From assembly GCF_030295915.1 (NCBI RefSeq), contig NZ_AP027361.1:3348001-3412000 (forward strand): a DNA stretch of 64,000 nt, read 5' to 3'. The DNA comes from Thalassotalea sediminis (GTDB lineage Bacteria > Pseudomonadota > Gammaproteobacteria > Enterobacterales > Alteromonadaceae). The notes under the pieces were generated by a model. That model did no database searches and was not told the DNA's origin. It saw nothing but the letters and a program-made list of their open reading frames with translations. This document shows positions 1-8,363 of this stretch, in pieces. Each line of letters starts with the position of its first letter. Position 1 is the first letter of the stretch. Made by a program: the position numbers and the translations under genes.

Positions 1-449
1 CCATATTGAGGATACAAAGGCAGAATAATAAACTTATCTATGCCTTGCGCTTGAAATTTATTTAATGCTTGAGCAATAGAGGGATTGCCATAGCGCATAG
101 CAACATCCATGACTACCTCACTTTGTTCATCAAGACGCATTATGTGTGCAACTTTGTTACGAATTTTATTCATAATGACAAGCAAAGGTGAACCGTCTTC
201 AGTCCAAATAGATTGATAAAGCTTTGCTGACTTCTTTGGACGCACACGAAGAATTATGCCGTGAAGAATAAGCCACCAAATAAATTTAGGGATCTCAACT
301 ACGCGAGGATCTGATAAAAACTCTCGTAAATATCGCTTCAATGCTGGCGCAGTTGGTGCATCTGGAGTGCCTAGGTTTGTTAGTAATATTCCTACCTTGG
401 CTTTTCGCTGATGTACTGATTTCGTTCTTCCTATGTACCTTGATTTCAA
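1..449 (-). CDS. hemH: Ferrochelatase, N-terminal part (cut by window edge)
   Basis: Ferrochelatase inserts Fe2+ into protoporphyrin IX, the last step of haem synthesis. Only about the first 149 codons lie in the window. The translation shows the family N-terminus VGILLTNLGTPDAP, then REFLSDPRVVEIP, SIWTEDGSPL, AMRYGNPSI and ILPLYPQY, all hallmark ferrochelatase blocks. I place the start at a TTG at 449 because a TAGGAG Shine-Dalgarno lies seven bases upstream and no in-frame ATG precedes the conserved block. It lies 37 bp downstream of ccmI on the same strand, so it may be read with the ccmFGHI operon; haem supply and cytochrome c maturation would then be coupled. The family call is firm and the start is moderately firm. 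Confidence 0.93.
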   Translation of the reverse strand, partial: MKSRYIGRTKSVHQRKAKVGILLTNLGTPDAPTAPALKRYLREFLSDPRVVEIPKFIWWLILHGIILRVRPKKSAKLYQSIWTEDGSPLLVIMNKIRNKVAHIMRLDEQSEVVMDVAMRYGNPSIAQALNKFQAQGIDKFIILPLYPQY

Positions 450-486
450 AATATCTCCTACCCCAAACGATTAATGCGCAAAACAG

Positions 487-1728
487 CTACTGTACTACGC
501 TATTGATCTCTAACTGGATCACCTTGTCAGTTGTCAATGAAACATTCATAGCTTCAGCTTTAAAGTCGCCAGGTTTAATGCCAGCATTACCCGACTCAGA
601 AATAATAGCGTACACATGCACCGATTCCACATCACTTAATTTGGCTTGCGGCGTCATTGCGTTTGCATCTGACAACGTTATTGTCGTAGGTAAATCACTA
701 GCTTGCAGCTTTATTGCCGCTAGCGGCATTCTTGAACCATCAACAGGAATAGCATAGATAAAGACCACTTTATCTTCACTTTGCGCTAGCTTCTCACGTA
801 TATTTTCACTTAAAGAAACCGCTAGTGTTAATGCCTGAGTGCCAGTCATGCTTGGTTGTTCGCCTGTTAACGCTAACCTATTTTTTGCTTCATTAAGAGC
901 TTCTGTTAGTGCCTGCACATTCACACTGGGTCGATTATCAGTAATAACAAGCTGCCAATGTTCAACCGCTGATTGGTAATCTTGCGAGATAAAGGCATGC
1001 ATTCCCAATAAAATATTGGTTGAAGGATCCCTCGCATCAAGTGCCAATGCTTTATCAATATAGCTTTGTACTTCAGTTGTGATTTTTTGCTTATTTTGAT
1101 AGTAGCTTGCTTGCGCCTTAGCGCCAAATAAATCGGCTTGCTCGCCATCAATATCAATAACACGGTCAAAGGCAACTAACGCGCCAGCAAAATCTCCAGC
1201 GCCAATAAGCGCCTGTCCAAGTCCATACCAAGCGTCACTGTTATTGGGTTCAAGCTCGGTCTGTTTCTTTAATTGTTGAATTTGCATCAACGCTTGTTGC
1301 TCTGCATTAACAGATTGCTGGCTTTGCTCTTGTCTTGGCATTGTGGTTAGTTTTTCAAACGCACCTGTTTGTTGATAAAGCAAAGCACTAAAAATAATGA
1401 TAAATAAAGAAAGCGCAATTGGCCAAATAATTGAAATTGGCTGAGCTACTTCCGTTTGCACTTGCTCGCTTGCATTTTCTTCGATGTCTTGTAGCAAACT
1501 TTGGTCTAATTCCGACAACAAATAATCGTAACTTTCTTGATCGAGTTTTCCTTGCGAAAAATCACGCTCTATTTCTGCCTTATGTTCTTTATATAACCGA
1601 ATATTTGTTTCGTCTCGAAAGCTATTATCTACGTTATTACGATATTTGCGTTGGTTTATAAAATGTCCCCATACGATCATCAATAACAACAATATGAAGG
1701 CAATCAGGGTAAAAAGTAGTGCTACCAT
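487..1728 (-). CDS. ccmI: Cytochrome c maturation protein CcmI (TPR)
   Basis: CcmI is the apocytochrome c chaperone of the System I haem lyase complex (CcmF/H/I) in the inner membrane. The 413-residue product starts with a membrane helix (about residues 2-21), has a charged cytoplasmic loop, a second helix (about 97-117) and then a periplasmic region with TPR-like repeats (for example DAWYGLGQALIGAGDFAGALVA cut to its core motif WYGLGQAL at about 167). The C-terminal part resembles the periplasmic beta-rich domain of longer CcmI/CycH proteins. It is the fourth gene of ccmFGHI, four bases downstream of ccmH, and is followed by hemH. Confidence 0.92.
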   Translation of the reverse strand: MVALLFTLIAFILLLLMIVWGHFINQRKYRNNVDNSFRDETNIRLYKEHKAEIERDFSQGKLDQESYDYLLSELDQSLLQDIEENASEQVQTEVAQPISIIWPIALSLFIIIFSALLYQQTGAFEKLTTMPRQEQSQQSVNAEQQALMQIQQLKKQTELEPNNSDAWYGLGQALIGAGDFAGALVAFDRVIDIDGEQADLFGAKAQASYYQNKQKITTEVQSYIDKALALDARDPSTNILLGMHAFISQDYQSAVEHWQLVITDNRPSVNVQALTEALNEAKNRLALTGEQPSMTGTQALTLAVSLSENIREKLAQSEDKVVFIYAIPVDGSRMPLAAIKLQASDLPTTITLSDANAMTPQAKLSDVESVHVYAIISESGNAGIKPGDFKAEAMNVSLTTDKVIQLEINSVVQ

Positions 1729-1732
1729 AAAT

Positions 1733-2203
1733 TTACTTATCTTTTAAAATTTGATCTAATTTAGATTTTTGTTGAGTAGACAATTTAGCCGAACGGTCAA
1801 TAGTCGGTTTATTACGGACGATTAAAATCATCACAATAATACCAATCACTAATAACACTAGCGGTCCAAACCAAAGAACATAGGTTAATGACGATACTTT
1901 AGGCCGATAAAGTACAAATTCGCCATAACGATCGACCATAAAATCAACAATTTCTTTATCTGCCTTTCCTTCTTGCAAAAGTTGATAAACTTCTCGTCTT
2001 AAGTCTTTTGCAATAGGTGCATTCGAGTCAGCTAAATTTTGATTCTGGCATTTGGGGCAACGAAGTTCTTTAACTAACGCTTTATATCGCGTTTCTGTAA
2101 CAGGGTCATCAAAAACATAGGTATCTGCTGATTGCGCTGCTTGTGATAAAACGATTAACGTTACACCAATTGTTAATGCTAGCAAGGAAGATAATATTTT
2201 CAT
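1733..2203 (-). CDS. ccmH: Cytochrome c maturation protein CcmH (thiol-disulfide subunit)
   Basis: CcmH keeps the CxxCH cysteines of apocytochrome c reduced so that CcmF can attach haem in the periplasm. The 156-residue product has a signal peptide or anchor (about 1-25), the conserved motif LRCPKCQNQNLADSNA with active cysteines C49 and C52, and a membrane helix at about 105-127 followed by a short charged tail. Its length matches the short CcmH/CcmL form without fused TPRs, which agrees with a separate ccmI next door. Its ATG overlaps the end of ccmG (ATGA overlap), so the two are translationally coupled. Confidence 0.95.
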   Translation of the reverse strand: MKILSSLLALTIGVTLIVLSQAAQSADTYVFDDPVTETRYKALVKELRCPKCQNQNLADSNAPIAKDLRREVYQLLQEGKADKEIVDFMVDRYGEFVLYRPKVSSLTYVLWFGPLVLLVIGIIVMILIVRNKPTIDRSAKLSTQQKSKLDQILKDK

Positions 2204-2748
2204 CGTGCAACGCCTTGTTCTTTCTCAAGTAATTCAATCATTGGTAGAAACCTTTCTTGCCAAACTTTACTATCAATTGGGCCAACATGCTTCATGCGCA
2301 CAATACCTTTTGCATCGATAACAAATGTTTCTGGCGCCGCTGTAACACCAAGCTCAATCCCAAGTTTACCCAATGGGTCAAATATCGAAAATACATAGGG
2401 ATCTTCGTAATCTTTCAACCATTGCTTGGCATCTTCTCTCACGTCTTTGTAATTTAAACCATATAATGAAACACGATCACTTTTTGCAATATCAACAAGG
2501 TATGGGTGTTCATATTTACAATAAACACACCAGGTTCCCCAAACATTAAGCAGTACAATATCACCCTTTAAGTCTGCTGCAGTTAACGTTACTTCAGGTT
2601 TTAAGAGCTGTGTTAACGCAAAATCTGGTATTGGCTTATTAACAAGTGCAGAAGGTACCGCCTGTGGATTTAATGATAGGCCTCGATATAACACAACACC
2701 AAGTGCCACAAACAAAACTAACGGAATAAAACGAATCATCTTATTCAT
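2200..2748 (-). CDS. ccmG: Thiol:disulfide interchange protein CcmG (DsbE)
   Basis: CcmG is a membrane-anchored periplasmic thioredoxin-fold reductant of the apocytochrome/CcmH pathway. The 182-residue product has an N-terminal anchor helix (about 5-24), a thioredoxin fold and the redox motif WCVYC (C74, C77) in WGTWCVYCKYEHP. The later cis-proline region TAAPETFVID and the GVTAAPE motif are typical for CcmG and differ from general thioredoxins. It sits between ccmF and ccmH, overlapping both by one to four bases. The call is firm. Confidence 0.95.
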   Translation of the reverse strand: MNKMIRFIPLVLFVALGVVLYRGLSLNPQAVPSALVNKPIPDFALTQLLKPEVTLTAADLKGDIVLLNVWGTWCVYCKYEHPYLVDIAKSDRVSLYGLNYKDVREDAKQWLKDYEDPYVFSIFDPLGKLGIELGVTAAPETFVIDAKGIVRMKHVGPIDSKVWQERFLPMIELLEKEQGVAR

Positions 2749-4736
2749 TATTTTACCCCTTCAGCGACGAGTTTAGACTTAGCATTATCACGCGCAGATT
2801 GCTTTACTTTCTTTCTACGATACCGTTTATCAAGCATGGCTAAAAAGCCACCCAAGCCCATAAATATCGCCCCTAACCAAATCCAGCGAACAAAGGGTTT
2901 GTAATGCACTCTGATAGCCCATGCTCCGTCAGGCAGTGGATCACCTAAAGCAACATATACGTCGCGAAATAATCCAGGATCAATGCCTGCTTCGGTCATT
3001 CCCATCGTTTGAACGAGGTAGGTTCGTCGCTCTGGTTTTAACAATGCTACAAAATCATTGTTGTGGCTTACTTCAAGCTGACCTTGCTCTGCCGTATAAT
3101 TAGGTCCTTTAACGGGTAATACGCCTTTAAAAGTCACCTCGTAGCCAGACACATTAACTGACTCACCTACTTGCATTTTAACGCTTATTTCTTTTTCGTA
3201 GATAGATACCAATGTGACCCCAACAATAGTCACCGCGATGCCCATATGCGCTATTGTCATTCCCCATTGGCTTAACGTGATGCGTGAAAATTGATATCCC
3301 GATTTTCCCTGTTTCGCTTGATTACGTAGATCTTTAATCACCACTAGAGAAACCCAAAACGCAAGCGTCATACCAAAGCTAGCCAGCAGATTTAATTCGC
3401 CAGCATAGGCTAACGGAAATAATGCACCTAAAACGATACTGATAACTGAAGGTTTAGTAATTTGTTTACGCAATTCACCTTTCTTAGCTTTTTTCCAACG
3501 AATAAGCGGCCCTATTCCCATGATCAAAAATAAGCAACTCATGATAGGAACAAATACCGCATTAAAATAAGGCGGTCCTACGGATATTTTGCCAAGACCA
3601 GCTGCATCAATAATTAAAGGGTAAAGCGTACCGAGTAGCACAGTCACTGAAGCAACGACAAGAATAATATTACAAAGTAATAACGCTGTTTCACGAGAAT
3701 AAAAAGAAAATCGGCTGAAACTTGATACATTTGATGCTCTAAAAGCGAAGAGTGTGAGTGAACCACCGACAGCTATCGCTAATAATAGTAAAATAAACAT
3801 TCCTCGCGTTGGATCTGCGGCAAAAGAATGTACTGATGTTATCACACCGGAACGTACTAAAAATGTACCGAGAAGACTTAAACTAAACGCGAATATCGCA
3901 AGTAATACTGTCCAGTTTCTGAATGCGCCGCGCTTTTCAGTTACCGCTAAGGAATGCAATAACGCCGTACCAACGAGCCAAGGCATAAATGAGGCATTTT
4001 CAACGGGATCCCAAAACCACCAGCCACCCCAACCAAGTTCGTAGTATGCCCACCAACTACCTAAAGCAATGCCTAATGTTAAAAAGATCCAAGCAGCTAC
4101 AACCCATGGACGAGCCCATCTTGCCCAGGCGGCATCGAGTTTACCGCACATAAGAGCAGAGACGGCAAAAGCAAATGCAACGGCAAATCCAACATAGCCG
4201 AGATAAAGCATCGGTGGATGTATTATTAAGCCAACATCTTGTAATAACGGATTAAGATCTCGCCCTTCGGTTGGCACAACAGGCCATAAACGGTCAAATG
4301 GATTAGATGTTAACAAGGTAAACAACATAAATCCTACTGAAACCATGCCAAGAATAGCTAATACACGAGCAACAAATGCTTCATCAATGCCTTTGCTAAA
4401 CTTTGCGACTGCCATGGTCCAAGCAGTTAACGAGAAAACCCACAGCAATAAAGAGCCTTCATGACCGCCCCAAACAGCACTAATTTTAAAATAATACGGC
4501 AATAAAGAGTTTGAATGGCCGGCAATATATTTAACGGAGAAGTCGTCAATGACGAAAAGATAAGCTAAGATGACAATACTAAGTCCAGTGAAGGCAAACA
4601 TGCCCAAAGTGAGAGGTTTAGCATAGCCAATAAGAATTGGTTGTCGTAAAAATACACCAACCAGCGGTACAACACTTAAACAGATGGCGAATGCCAATCC
4701 TAATATTAAGGCAAAATGCCCCAACTCAGGGATCAT
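2748..4736 (-). CDS. ccmF: Haem lyase subunit CcmF
   Basis: CcmF is the inner-membrane haem-cytochrome c ligase of System I. The 662-residue product is strongly hydrophobic, with many membrane helices throughout, and carries the tryptophan-rich WWD haem-handling motif WGGWWFWDPVENASFMPWL (near residue 220-240) plus the conserved GSLLLWVF and HPPMLYLGYVG blocks. I chose the ATG at 4736 (protein MIPELGHFAL) over an in-frame upstream start because GGAG lies seven bases before it and CcmF proteins begin this way. It is the first gene of ccmFGHI and diverges from ccmA. Confidence 0.96.
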   Translation of the reverse strand: MIPELGHFALILGLAFAICLSVVPLVGVFLRQPILIGYAKPLTLGMFAFTGLSIVILAYLFVIDDFSVKYIAGHSNSLLPYYFKISAVWGGHEGSLLLWVFSLTAWTMAVAKFSKGIDEAFVARVLAILGMVSVGFMLFTLLTSNPFDRLWPVVPTEGRDLNPLLQDVGLIIHPPMLYLGYVGFAVAFAFAVSALMCGKLDAAWARWARPWVVAAWIFLTLGIALGSWWAYYELGWGGWWFWDPVENASFMPWLVGTALLHSLAVTEKRGAFRNWTVLLAIFAFSLSLLGTFLVRSGVITSVHSFAADPTRGMFILLLLAIAVGGSLTLFAFRASNVSSFSRFSFYSRETALLLCNIILVVASVTVLLGTLYPLIIDAAGLGKISVGPPYFNAVFVPIMSCLFLIMGIGPLIRWKKAKKGELRKQITKPSVISIVLGALFPLAYAGELNLLASFGMTLAFWVSLVVIKDLRNQAKQGKSGYQFSRITLSQWGMTIAHMGIAVTIVGVTLVSIYEKEISVKMQVGESVNVSGYEVTFKGVLPVKGPNYTAEQGQLEVSHNNDFVALLKPERRTYLVQTMGMTEAGIDPGLFRDVYVALGDPLPDGAWAIRVHYKPFVRWIWLGAIFMGLGGFLAMLDKRYRRKKVKQSARDNAKSKLVAEGVK

Positions 4737-5020
4737 ATTACTTCTCCGATAGCGCTTTAAGAATAGCTGACTTACGTACATTCACGCTTCACACACTATA
4801 TGGCGAATTACGAACTAACGTCTGTCAAAAAATTGCAGCAATTCTACCACCGATTGTAATTAAAAAGCAGTAATCTTGCGTTAAGTCGCATATATTTTGC
4901 GAATGAAAGCAATGGTATAATAAATTAATTACTTGGTGTAGGATCTAGATCAAATCAACGTATGCCGTACTAGCTACACTTGCGTTAACTTAATTTACAA
5001 CGATATAAACGAAACAATTC
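4737..5020. promoter_or_regulatory. Divergent ccmF / ccmA control region
   Basis: This 284-bp gap separates two ccm operons that point away from each other, so it must hold both promoters. It is AT-rich and contains a GATCTAGATC palindrome near 4950 followed by ATCAAATCAA. I could not find a full FNR box (TTGAT-N4-ATCAA) or CRP site. No coding potential was recognised. Confidence 0.55.
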
Positions 5021-5662
5021 ATGAGTCATAGTGACGTTCCCCTCATAGAAACACGCAACTTAACTTGTATTCGAGAAGATAGAGTGCTTTTCGAATCGCT
5101 AGATTTTGCTGTTAATCGTGGCGACATCGTGCAGGTAGAGGGCCCTAATGGCGCCGGAAAAACCAGCTTATTACGAATTATAGCCGGACTTTCTCAACCG
5201 TATGATGGTGACGTATATTTCAATGGTCTCACGATAAATGATTGTAGAGAAGCTTATCACGAAAATATGCTTTATTTAGGGCACAGTGTCGGTATTAAAG
5301 GTGAACTAACGGCACAAGAAAACTTGGCGTTTAATCTCGCTTTAAGTGGCTTATCAGCAGAGAGTGCTGAAGAAACACTTGCTGAAGTCGCACTCATCGG
5401 CTTTGAAGACGCGTTAGCCTCACATTTAAGCGCTGGTCAACATAGGCGTATCGCTTTAGCTAAACTTTGGCAGAGTACTGCAAAAATCTGGATTTTAGAC
5501 GAACCTTTTACTGCGATTGATAAAAAAGGAGTCTTAACTTTAGAACAACGTATGCAGGTACATGCTGAAAAAGGTGGTGCAGTTATCTTGACAACCCATC
5601 AAGATTTACAAATGTCTTCCGATAAATATAAAAAATTAACGCTTGAATATAGGTTCTTCTAG
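5021..5662 (+). CDS. ccmA: Haem exporter ATPase CcmA
   Basis: CcmA is the cytoplasmic ABC ATPase that, with CcmB, drives release of holo-CcmE from the CcmC complex. The 213-residue product has Walker A GPNGAGKTS (about 41-49), the signature LSAGQHRRIALAKL and Walker B IWILDEPFTAID. The length and the single-domain architecture match CcmA. It opens ccmABCDE, with ccmB starting eight bases after its stop. Confidence 0.95.
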   Translation: MSHSDVPLIETRNLTCIREDRVLFESLDFAVNRGDIVQVEGPNGAGKTSLLRIIAGLSQPYDGDVYFNGLTINDCREAYHENMLYLGHSVGIKGELTAQENLAFNLALSGLSAESAEETLAEVALIGFEDALASHLSAGQHRRIALAKLWQSTAKIWILDEPFTAIDKKGVLTLEQRMQVHAEKGGAVILTTHQDLQMSSDKYKKLTLEYRFF

Positions 5663-5670
5663 GATAAGTT

Positions 5671-6369
5671 ATGAGTAAAAACGATACTACAAACCTATCT
5701 TATCGCCAGATTTTCTACCTTGTTTTTAAACGCGATATTACCATTGCATTTCGCCACAAGGATGACGTTGCAAATCCGCTGTTGTTTTTTATTCTTGTTG
5801 TCACACTTTTTCCTCTCGGTATTGGTCCTGAACCTAATATGCTTGCTAGAATAGCCCCCGGCGTTATATGGGTTGCAGCGTTACTTGCAACCTTATTATC
5901 ACTTGATCGCTTATTTAAAAGTGATCATGCCGATGGTGCCTTAGAGCAAATGTTGCTTAGCCCCAGCCCAACTTTTATTATTGTTTTAGCAAAAATATGC
6001 GCGCATTGGGTTATTAGCGGTTTACCTTTGATCATCATTTCTCCTTTACTAGCGTTACTTCTGTATTTACCGGAGAACGCCTATGGCGCGCTAATACTAA
6101 CGTTATTGATAGGTACGCCGGTATTAAGTTTTATTGGTGCCATTGGCGTGGCATTAACAGTAGGCATTAAAAAAGGTGGCGTATTATTGAGCCTGTTGAT
6201 ACTGCCTTTATATATCCCTTTATTAATTTTTGCGACAAGCGCGATAGATACTGCGGCAATGAACTTACCCTATAGCGGTCAACTTGCTATAATTGGCGCA
6301 CTTTTTATTGGCTCTATTACGCTTTCACCCTTTGCGGTGAGCGCAGCACTTAAAGTGAGTACTAACTAA
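5671..6369 (+). CDS. ccmB: Haem exporter permease CcmB
   Basis: CcmB is the membrane subunit paired with CcmA. The 232-residue product begins with a cytoplasmic stretch containing the family block FKRDITIAFRHKDDVANPLLFF and then shows about six hydrophobic helices. The phrase ALLATLLSLDRLFKSD with DGALEQMLLSP is characteristic of CcmB. An AGGATAAGTT ribosome-binding site precedes the ATG. Its stop TAA abuts the ccmC start (TAAATG). Confidence 0.95.
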   Translation: MSKNDTTNLSYRQIFYLVFKRDITIAFRHKDDVANPLLFFILVVTLFPLGIGPEPNMLARIAPGVIWVAALLATLLSLDRLFKSDHADGALEQMLLSPSPTFIIVLAKICAHWVISGLPLIIISPLLALLLYLPENAYGALILTLLIGTPVLSFIGAIGVALTVGIKKGGVLLSLLILPLYIPLLIFATSAIDTAAMNLPYSGQLAIIGALFIGSITLSPFAVSAALKVSTN

Positions 6370-7113
6370 ATGTGGAAGTGGTTACATCCTTACGCAAATC
6401 CAGAGAAAACTTTTCAGTTAACTGAAAAAATTGCCCCTTGGTTTGGCTATTTAGCAATAATATTGTTATCCGTTGGCTTAGTATGGGCGCTATTATTTGT
6501 GCCTCCTGATTACCAACAAGGCAATAGTTTTCGCATCTTTTACATTCACGTGCCGTCCGCTATTTTGTCATTGAGTGTATACGTCGCGATGGCAGCAATT
6601 GCTTTTTGCGGCCTTGTGTGGCAACTCAAATTAGCGCATGCATCAGTCGCCGCTATTGCTCCAGTAGGCGCAGTATTAACAGCCGTAGCTCTATTTACAG
6701 GTGCTGCATGGGGCAAACCAACTTGGGGAACTTGGTGGGTATGGGATGCCCGATTAACATCACAACTAATACAGTTATTTCTATATCTAGGAGTGATCGC
6801 ATTACATAATGCTTTTGAAGATAAAGCACAGGGTGGCAAAGCTGCAGGCATTTTGGCAATGGTTGGTGTAGTTAATGTGCCTATTATTAAATATTCCGTC
6901 GAATGGTGGAATACGCTCCATCAAGGACAAACAGTTACACAAATAGGTAAACCTGCAATGACTATGGATATGTACTTACCCTTCGTTGTCTGTTTGTTTG
7001 GTGTTGTATGCTTGATCACATGGTTAATCTGTATTCGATTTAAAACAGAATTACTTGCGCGAAATATTACACGCCCTTGGGTAAAGCAATTAGTTAACAA
7101 CTCTGGAGTTTAG
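6370..7113 (+). CDS. ccmC: Haem-handling protein CcmC
   Basis: CcmC loads haem onto CcmE at the periplasmic face of the inner membrane. The 247-residue product has six predicted helices and the WWD motif WGTWWVWDARLT (near residue 122). FYIHVPSAI in the second periplasmic loop supplies one of the expected axial histidines. It lies between ccmB and ccmD with almost no spacing. Confidence 0.96.
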   Translation: MWKWLHPYANPEKTFQLTEKIAPWFGYLAIILLSVGLVWALLFVPPDYQQGNSFRIFYIHVPSAILSLSVYVAMAAIAFCGLVWQLKLAHASVAAIAPVGAVLTAVALFTGAAWGKPTWGTWWVWDARLTSQLIQLFLYLGVIALHNAFEDKAQGGKAAGILAMVGVVNVPIIKYSVEWWNTLHQGQTVTQIGKPAMTMDMYLPFVVCLFGVVCLITWLICIRFKTELLARNITRPWVKQLVNNSGV

Positions 7114-7115
7114 AC

Positions 7116-7328
7116 ATGCAATTTACAAGTTTTGCAGAATTTATTGCGATGGATGGCCACGGGTTTTATGTTTGGCTTTCATACGGATTTAGCGTCGTTA
7201 TTTTTGCCCTGATTATTGTGTTTTCTATTTCTCGACATAAAACCACTATTAAACAAATTAAAAATCGCTACAAACGCGAAGAACGACTAAAGCAAGCAGC
7301 ACTTGCACAAGAGCAAGACAAGAGGTAG
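7116..7328 (+). CDS. ccmD: Cytochrome c maturation small protein CcmD
   Basis: CcmD is a small single-helix protein that stabilises the CcmC-CcmE complex and helps release holo-CcmE. The 70-residue product carries the family motif [16 protein letters not shown] followed by one membrane helix (about 21-40) and a basic charged tail. It starts two bases after ccmC and precedes ccmE. Confidence 0.93.
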   Translation: MQFTSFAEFIAMDGHGFYVWLSYGFSVVIFALIIVFSISRHKTTIKQIKNRYKREERLKQAALAQEQDKR

Positions 7329-7332
7329 CTCA

Positions 7333-7803
7333 ATGAACCCAAGACGTAAAAAACGATTAACTATTGTCACTTCAATACTGCTAGGGATTGGCTTGATCAC
7401 ATCATTAGTATTGTATGCACTTAGCCAAAATATAGATTTATTTTATACGCCACATGAAATTGTGCATGGTAAAGATGACACTGGCGTAAAGCCTGTAATT
7501 GGCCAGCGTATTCGTGTAGGTGGATTAGTGGTTGTTGGCTCAGTTTCACGAAACCAGGATAGTTTAAAAGTACAATTTGATTTAACCAATAAAGGTGAAG
7601 TGATCACGGTAAAGTACGATGGTATCTTGCCAGATCTTTTTCGTGAGGGACAAGGGATTATTGCTAATGGTGTGTTAGTAGAACATAAACTGCTAGACGC
7701 AACTGAAGTGTTAGCAAAGCACGATGAAAATTATATGCCGAAAGAGATAGCAGATTCACTTGGTGAAGGGCACAAGCCGCCTGAGTATTCAAATAAAAAC
7801 TAA
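7333..7803 (+). CDS. ccmE: Periplasmic haem chaperone CcmE
   Basis: CcmE carries haem covalently on a histidine and passes it to CcmF. The 156-residue product, begun at the ATG at 7333 ([10 protein letters not shown], preceded by AGAGGT), has an N-terminal anchor helix (about 9-30), an OB-fold domain and the signature [11 protein letters not shown]. By count the haem-binding histidine is H130, the same number as in E. coli CcmE. An in-frame upstream start would overlap ccmD and lacks support. It ends the ccmABCDE operon. Confidence 0.96.
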   Translation: MNPRRKKRLTIVTSILLGIGLITSLVLYALSQNIDLFYTPHEIVHGKDDTGVKPVIGQRIRVGGLVVVGSVSRNQDSLKVQFDLTNKGEVITVKYDGILPDLFREGQGIIANGVLVEHKLLDATEVLAKHDENYMPKEIADSLGEGHKPPEYSNKN

Positions 7804-7808
7804 TAATC

Positions 7809-7844
7809 AAGACCTTCTATGAATAAGGATATGTAGAGGGTCTT
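7809..7844 (+). terminator. Probable terminator after ccmE
   Basis: AAGACCTTCT pairs with AGAGGGTCTT (one G-T pair) around a 16-base loop just after the ccmE stop. The following U-run is poor (TTGCTTG), so efficiency is doubtful. Confidence 0.45.
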
Positions 7845-7859
7845 TGCTTGTTGTACTAT

Positions 7860-8078
7860 CTAAGCAACATCTTCATTAGGCAATATGCGATCGCCAATCT
7901 TATTTAAAATATCAACTTCACCACGACAGACTGCAACAACAGACTTACCTTTTTTAAATTCATCAGGCAGAATAATTCTACCTGTACTGCTAGTTTCAAA
8001 ATGTCCAATATGATGAAAAAGTTCGATTGATTTATCACAATAATAAATAATTGTGACTAGCTCTGTCTGCGTACTCAT
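7860..8078 (-). CDS. Small conserved protein, TIGR02922-like
   Basis: The 72-residue product has no signal peptide or membrane helix. It opens with TELVTIIYYCDKSIEL and continues with HHIGHFETSSTGRIILPDEFKKGKSVVAV, which I recall as the pattern of the short TIGR02922 family of unknown function seen in Colwellia and relatives; this match is from memory. It is a single gene, convergent with ccmE. No biochemical role is known to me. Confidence 0.6.
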   Translation of the reverse strand: MSTQTELVTIIYYCDKSIELFHHIGHFETSSTGRIILPDEFKKGKSVVAVCRGEVDILNKIGDRILPNEDVA

Positions 8079-8254
8079 TACACCCTTCTTATTATAATAG
8101 TGACAACTAACAAGTATGTTTCATTAAATACTACGTTGTGCTGGATAATAATTACTGCTTAATTCAGCAACAAATTTTCAACATCATACGAAATATAATT
8201 TATAAGATCATTAAAAACATTATGTTTTTTTAAATATTACTGTAAAAATTTTGT

Positions 8255-8282
8255 AAAAAAAACCCTGAGCCGAAACCCAGGG
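8255..8282 (-). terminator. Rho-independent terminator of the nag operon
   Basis: On the minus strand CCCTG and CAGGG pair around a ten-base loop and are followed by eight U residues. It lies about 80 bp past the nagP stop and ends nagK-nagB-II-nagA-nagP. The remaining bases between 8079 and 8363 hold nothing recognisable. Confidence 0.75.
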
Positions 8283-8363
8283 CGATCACATAAGATCTTT
8301 TTAACGCACCCTCAACTAGTGAGATGGTATGCCTTTTCAGGCAAATATTTTCTTACACAAAGG

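Noticed and set aside
4920..4970. An FNR or CRP site in the ccm divergent region
   Set aside because: Only half-site-like ATCAA repeats and a GATCTAGATC palindrome are visible; neither matches a full consensus.
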